DNA of 7,121 nt from an uncultured Polaribacter sp. (GTDB lineage Bacteria; Bacteroidota; Bacteroidia; Flavobacteriales; Flavobacteriaceae). Position 1 is the first letter of the stretch; every line of letters starts with the position of its first letter. Made by a program: the position numbers and the translations under genes. Positions 5,777 through 7,121 of this stretch are shown here, in pieces. A model generated the notes under the pieces. The model saw only the letters and a list, made by a program, of their open reading frames with translations. It searched no databases and was not told the DNA's origin. The stretch spans positions 1 to 7,121 of the forward strand of contig CAJXAS010000095.1 in NCBI GenBank assembly GCA_913050305.1. Direction: 5' to 3'.

Positions 5777-5842
5777 ATATAAAATTTACAAAGCCTCATT
5801 GGTTATATTTACTGTATCTTGAAAATATAAACAAATAAACCT

Positions 5843-7030
5843 TTATTTCAATATTGCATCAATGCCCGGCAATGTTTTTCCTTCTAACATTTCTAACATC
5901 GCTCCACCTCCTGTAGAAACATAACTTACTTTTTCTGCAAAACCAAATTGTTTTACTGCGGCAACAGAGTCTCCTCCTCCAACTAAAGAAAATGCCCCAT
6001 TTCTAGTAGCCTTATCAATAGAGTGTCCTAATGCAATTGTTCCACCAGCAAAAGATTCCATTTCAAAAACACCTAAAGGACCATTCCACAAAATAGTTTT
6101 ACATTGGTTTGCAACAGTATCAAAAATTTCTCTCGATTTTGGTCCAGCATCAACGCCTTCCCAACCATCAGGGATTTCATTTATATCTAAAATTTTAGTA
6201 TTTGCATCGTTAGAAAAATCATCTGCAGCAATTACATCTACAGGAATATGAATTTCTACTCCTTTTTGTTTCGCTTGCTTTAAAATAGCTAAGGCTAATT
6301 CCATTTTATCGTCTTCACAAATAGAATTTCCAATTTTTCCACCTAATGCTTTTACAAACGTGAAACTCATACCACCTCCAATAATTAAATGATCTACTTT
6401 ATCTAAAATATTTTCAATTACCGTAATTTTAGAGGATACTTTTGCACCTCCTAATATGGCTAAAACTGGTCTTTCAGAATTATTTAAAACCTTATCTATA
6501 CTTTCTATTTCTCTTGCTAATAAGTTTCCGAAACATTTATTTTCTTCAAAAAATTGTGCAATAATTGTGGTGGATGCATGTGCTCTGTGCGCAGTACCAA
6601 AAGCATCATTCACATAAATATCACCAAACTTTGATAATTTTTCTGCAAAAGCAACATCTCCCTTTTTCTCTTCTTCATAAAAACGAAGATTCTCTAACAA
6701 TAAAATCTCTCCAGCTTCTAAATTAGCAACTGCTTCTTCAACTTTATTACCAATACAGTCCTCTACAAATTTTACATTACAACCAATAACATCTACTACA
6801 GATTTAACAATATGTCTTAAAGAAAACTCTTCTTGAAAACCTTTTGGACGTCCTAAATGAGACATTAAAACACAACTTCCTCCTTGTTCTAAAATATCTA
6901 TAATAGTAGATTTTGCAGCTTGAATTCTTGTAGCATCTGTTACTTCTAGCTTTCCATTTAGAGGTACATTAAAATCTACACGAATAATCGCTTTTTTATT
7001 TTCGAAATTAAAATCTTTCAGTGTTTTCAT
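5843..7030 (-). CDS. pgk: Phosphoglycerate kinase
   Basis: PGK transfers the acyl phosphate of 1,3-bisphosphoglycerate to ADP, giving 3-phosphoglycerate and ATP, in glycolysis and reversibly in gluconeogenesis; it acts in the cytoplasm as a monomer. The 395-residue length is normal (E. coli 387). The N-terminal substrate-binding domain shows RVDFNVP (17-23), ATRI (Arg35), SHLGRPKG (57-64), LLENLRFYEEE (111-121) and VNDAFGTAHRAHAS (140-153). The C-terminal nucleotide-binding domain shows GGAKVSSKI (194-202), WNGPLGVFE (315-323) and the glycine-rich GGGDSVAA (351-358). All expected basic and glycine motifs are intact. The ATG at 7030 fits the family N-terminus (MKTLKDFNFENKKAIIRVDF). The gene appears to be a single-gene unit, with a -7 box 16 nt upstream and a strong terminator 66 nt downstream. 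Confidence 0.98.
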   Translation of the reverse strand: MKTLKDFNFENKKAIIRVDFNVPLNGKLEVTDATRIQAAKSTIIDILEQGGSCVLMSHLGRPKGFQEEFSLRHIVKSVVDVIGCNVKFVEDCIGNKVEEAVANLEAGEILLLENLRFYEEEKKGDVAFAEKLSKFGDIYVNDAFGTAHRAHASTTIIAQFFEENKCFGNLLAREIESIDKVLNNSERPVLAILGGAKVSSKITVIENILDKVDHLIIGGGMSFTFVKALGGKIGNSICEDDKMELALAILKQAKQKGVEIHIPVDVIAADDFSNDANTKILDINEIPDGWEGVDAGPKSREIFDTVANQCKTILWNGPLGVFEMESFAGGTIALGHSIDKATRNGAFSLVGGGDSVAAVKQFGFAEKVSYVSTGGGAMLEMLEGKTLPGIDAILK

Positions 7031-7046
7031 TATGAATTGTTTTGCA

Positions 7047-7054
7047 CAAAAATA
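7047..7054 (-). promoter_or_regulatory. Candidate -7 box of pgk
   Basis: TATTTTTG on the minus strand matches TAnnTTTG and lies 16 nt before the pgk ATG, implying a leader of roughly 10 nt. The -33 element is poor (a TTC about 21 nt upstream rather than TTG). A small inverted repeat, TAACG-TTTG-CGTTA, lies further upstream near 7100-7113; its role is unknown. Confidence 0.5.
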
Positions 7055-7121
7055 CCTAATTGTTTAGATTTAATAGAATTGAAACTTAAAAAATTAAGAT
7101 AACGTTTGCGTTAAAAATTAT

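Noticed and set aside
1..7121. CRISPR array, insertion sequence, toxin-antitoxin, defence or biosynthetic cluster
   Set aside because: I saw no spaced direct repeats, transposase, terminal repeats or matching gene content. The genes are intact housekeeping or small unknown families.

Overview
The window looks like ordinary core chromosome of a marine-type flavobacterium (Bacteroidota, probably Flavobacteriaceae). Base composition is strongly AT-rich. Genes have no clear Shine-Dalgarno sequences. Several genes are preceded by the Bacteroidota -7 box TAnnTTTG, in two cases with a TTG about 19-20 nt upstream. The proteins read as flavobacterial versions of well known families. I see no mobile element, CRISPR array, phage gene or defence cassette, and no clear undescribed multi-gene system.

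Layout, left to right. (1) 22-699, minus: a lipoprotein with a YiiX/YebB-like permuted papain-fold (NlpC/P60 superfamily) domain. (2) 742-1032: an AT-rich gap with no supportable gene. (3) 1033-1225, minus: a complete tRNA-Cys(GCA) unit with its own promoter and hairpin terminator. (4) 1239-2319, minus: a cluster of folB (dihydroneopterin aldolase), a DUF2452-family gene ending 1 nt before folB starts, and a small DUF2082-type zinc-ribbon protein. (5) 2427-4115, plus: glnS (glutaminyl-tRNA synthetase), divergent from that cluster, followed at 4184-4498 by a small cysteine-rich lipoprotein that I believe is DUF6370. (6) 4505-4614: the convergent end, with a strong bidirectional hairpin terminator. 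(7) 4615-5655, minus: a Tas-like NADPH-dependent aldo/keto reductase. (8) 5739-5776: a 17-bp hairpin terminator for pgk that overlaps the reductase promoter. (9) 5843-7030, minus: pgk (phosphoglycerate kinase) with its own promoter.

The genes are mostly independent housekeeping functions: glycolysis (pgk), folate synthesis (folB), translation (glnS, tRNA-Cys), a redox enzyme and two envelope lipoproteins. The parts with the most unexplained content are the uncharacterised DUF2452-folB pair, the DUF6370-like lipoprotein behind glnS, and several compact regulatory layouts: a terminator overlapping a promoter, a nearly leaderless start, and short perfect palindromes in two control regions. Promoter, terminator and operator calls are pattern-based and were made by eye.
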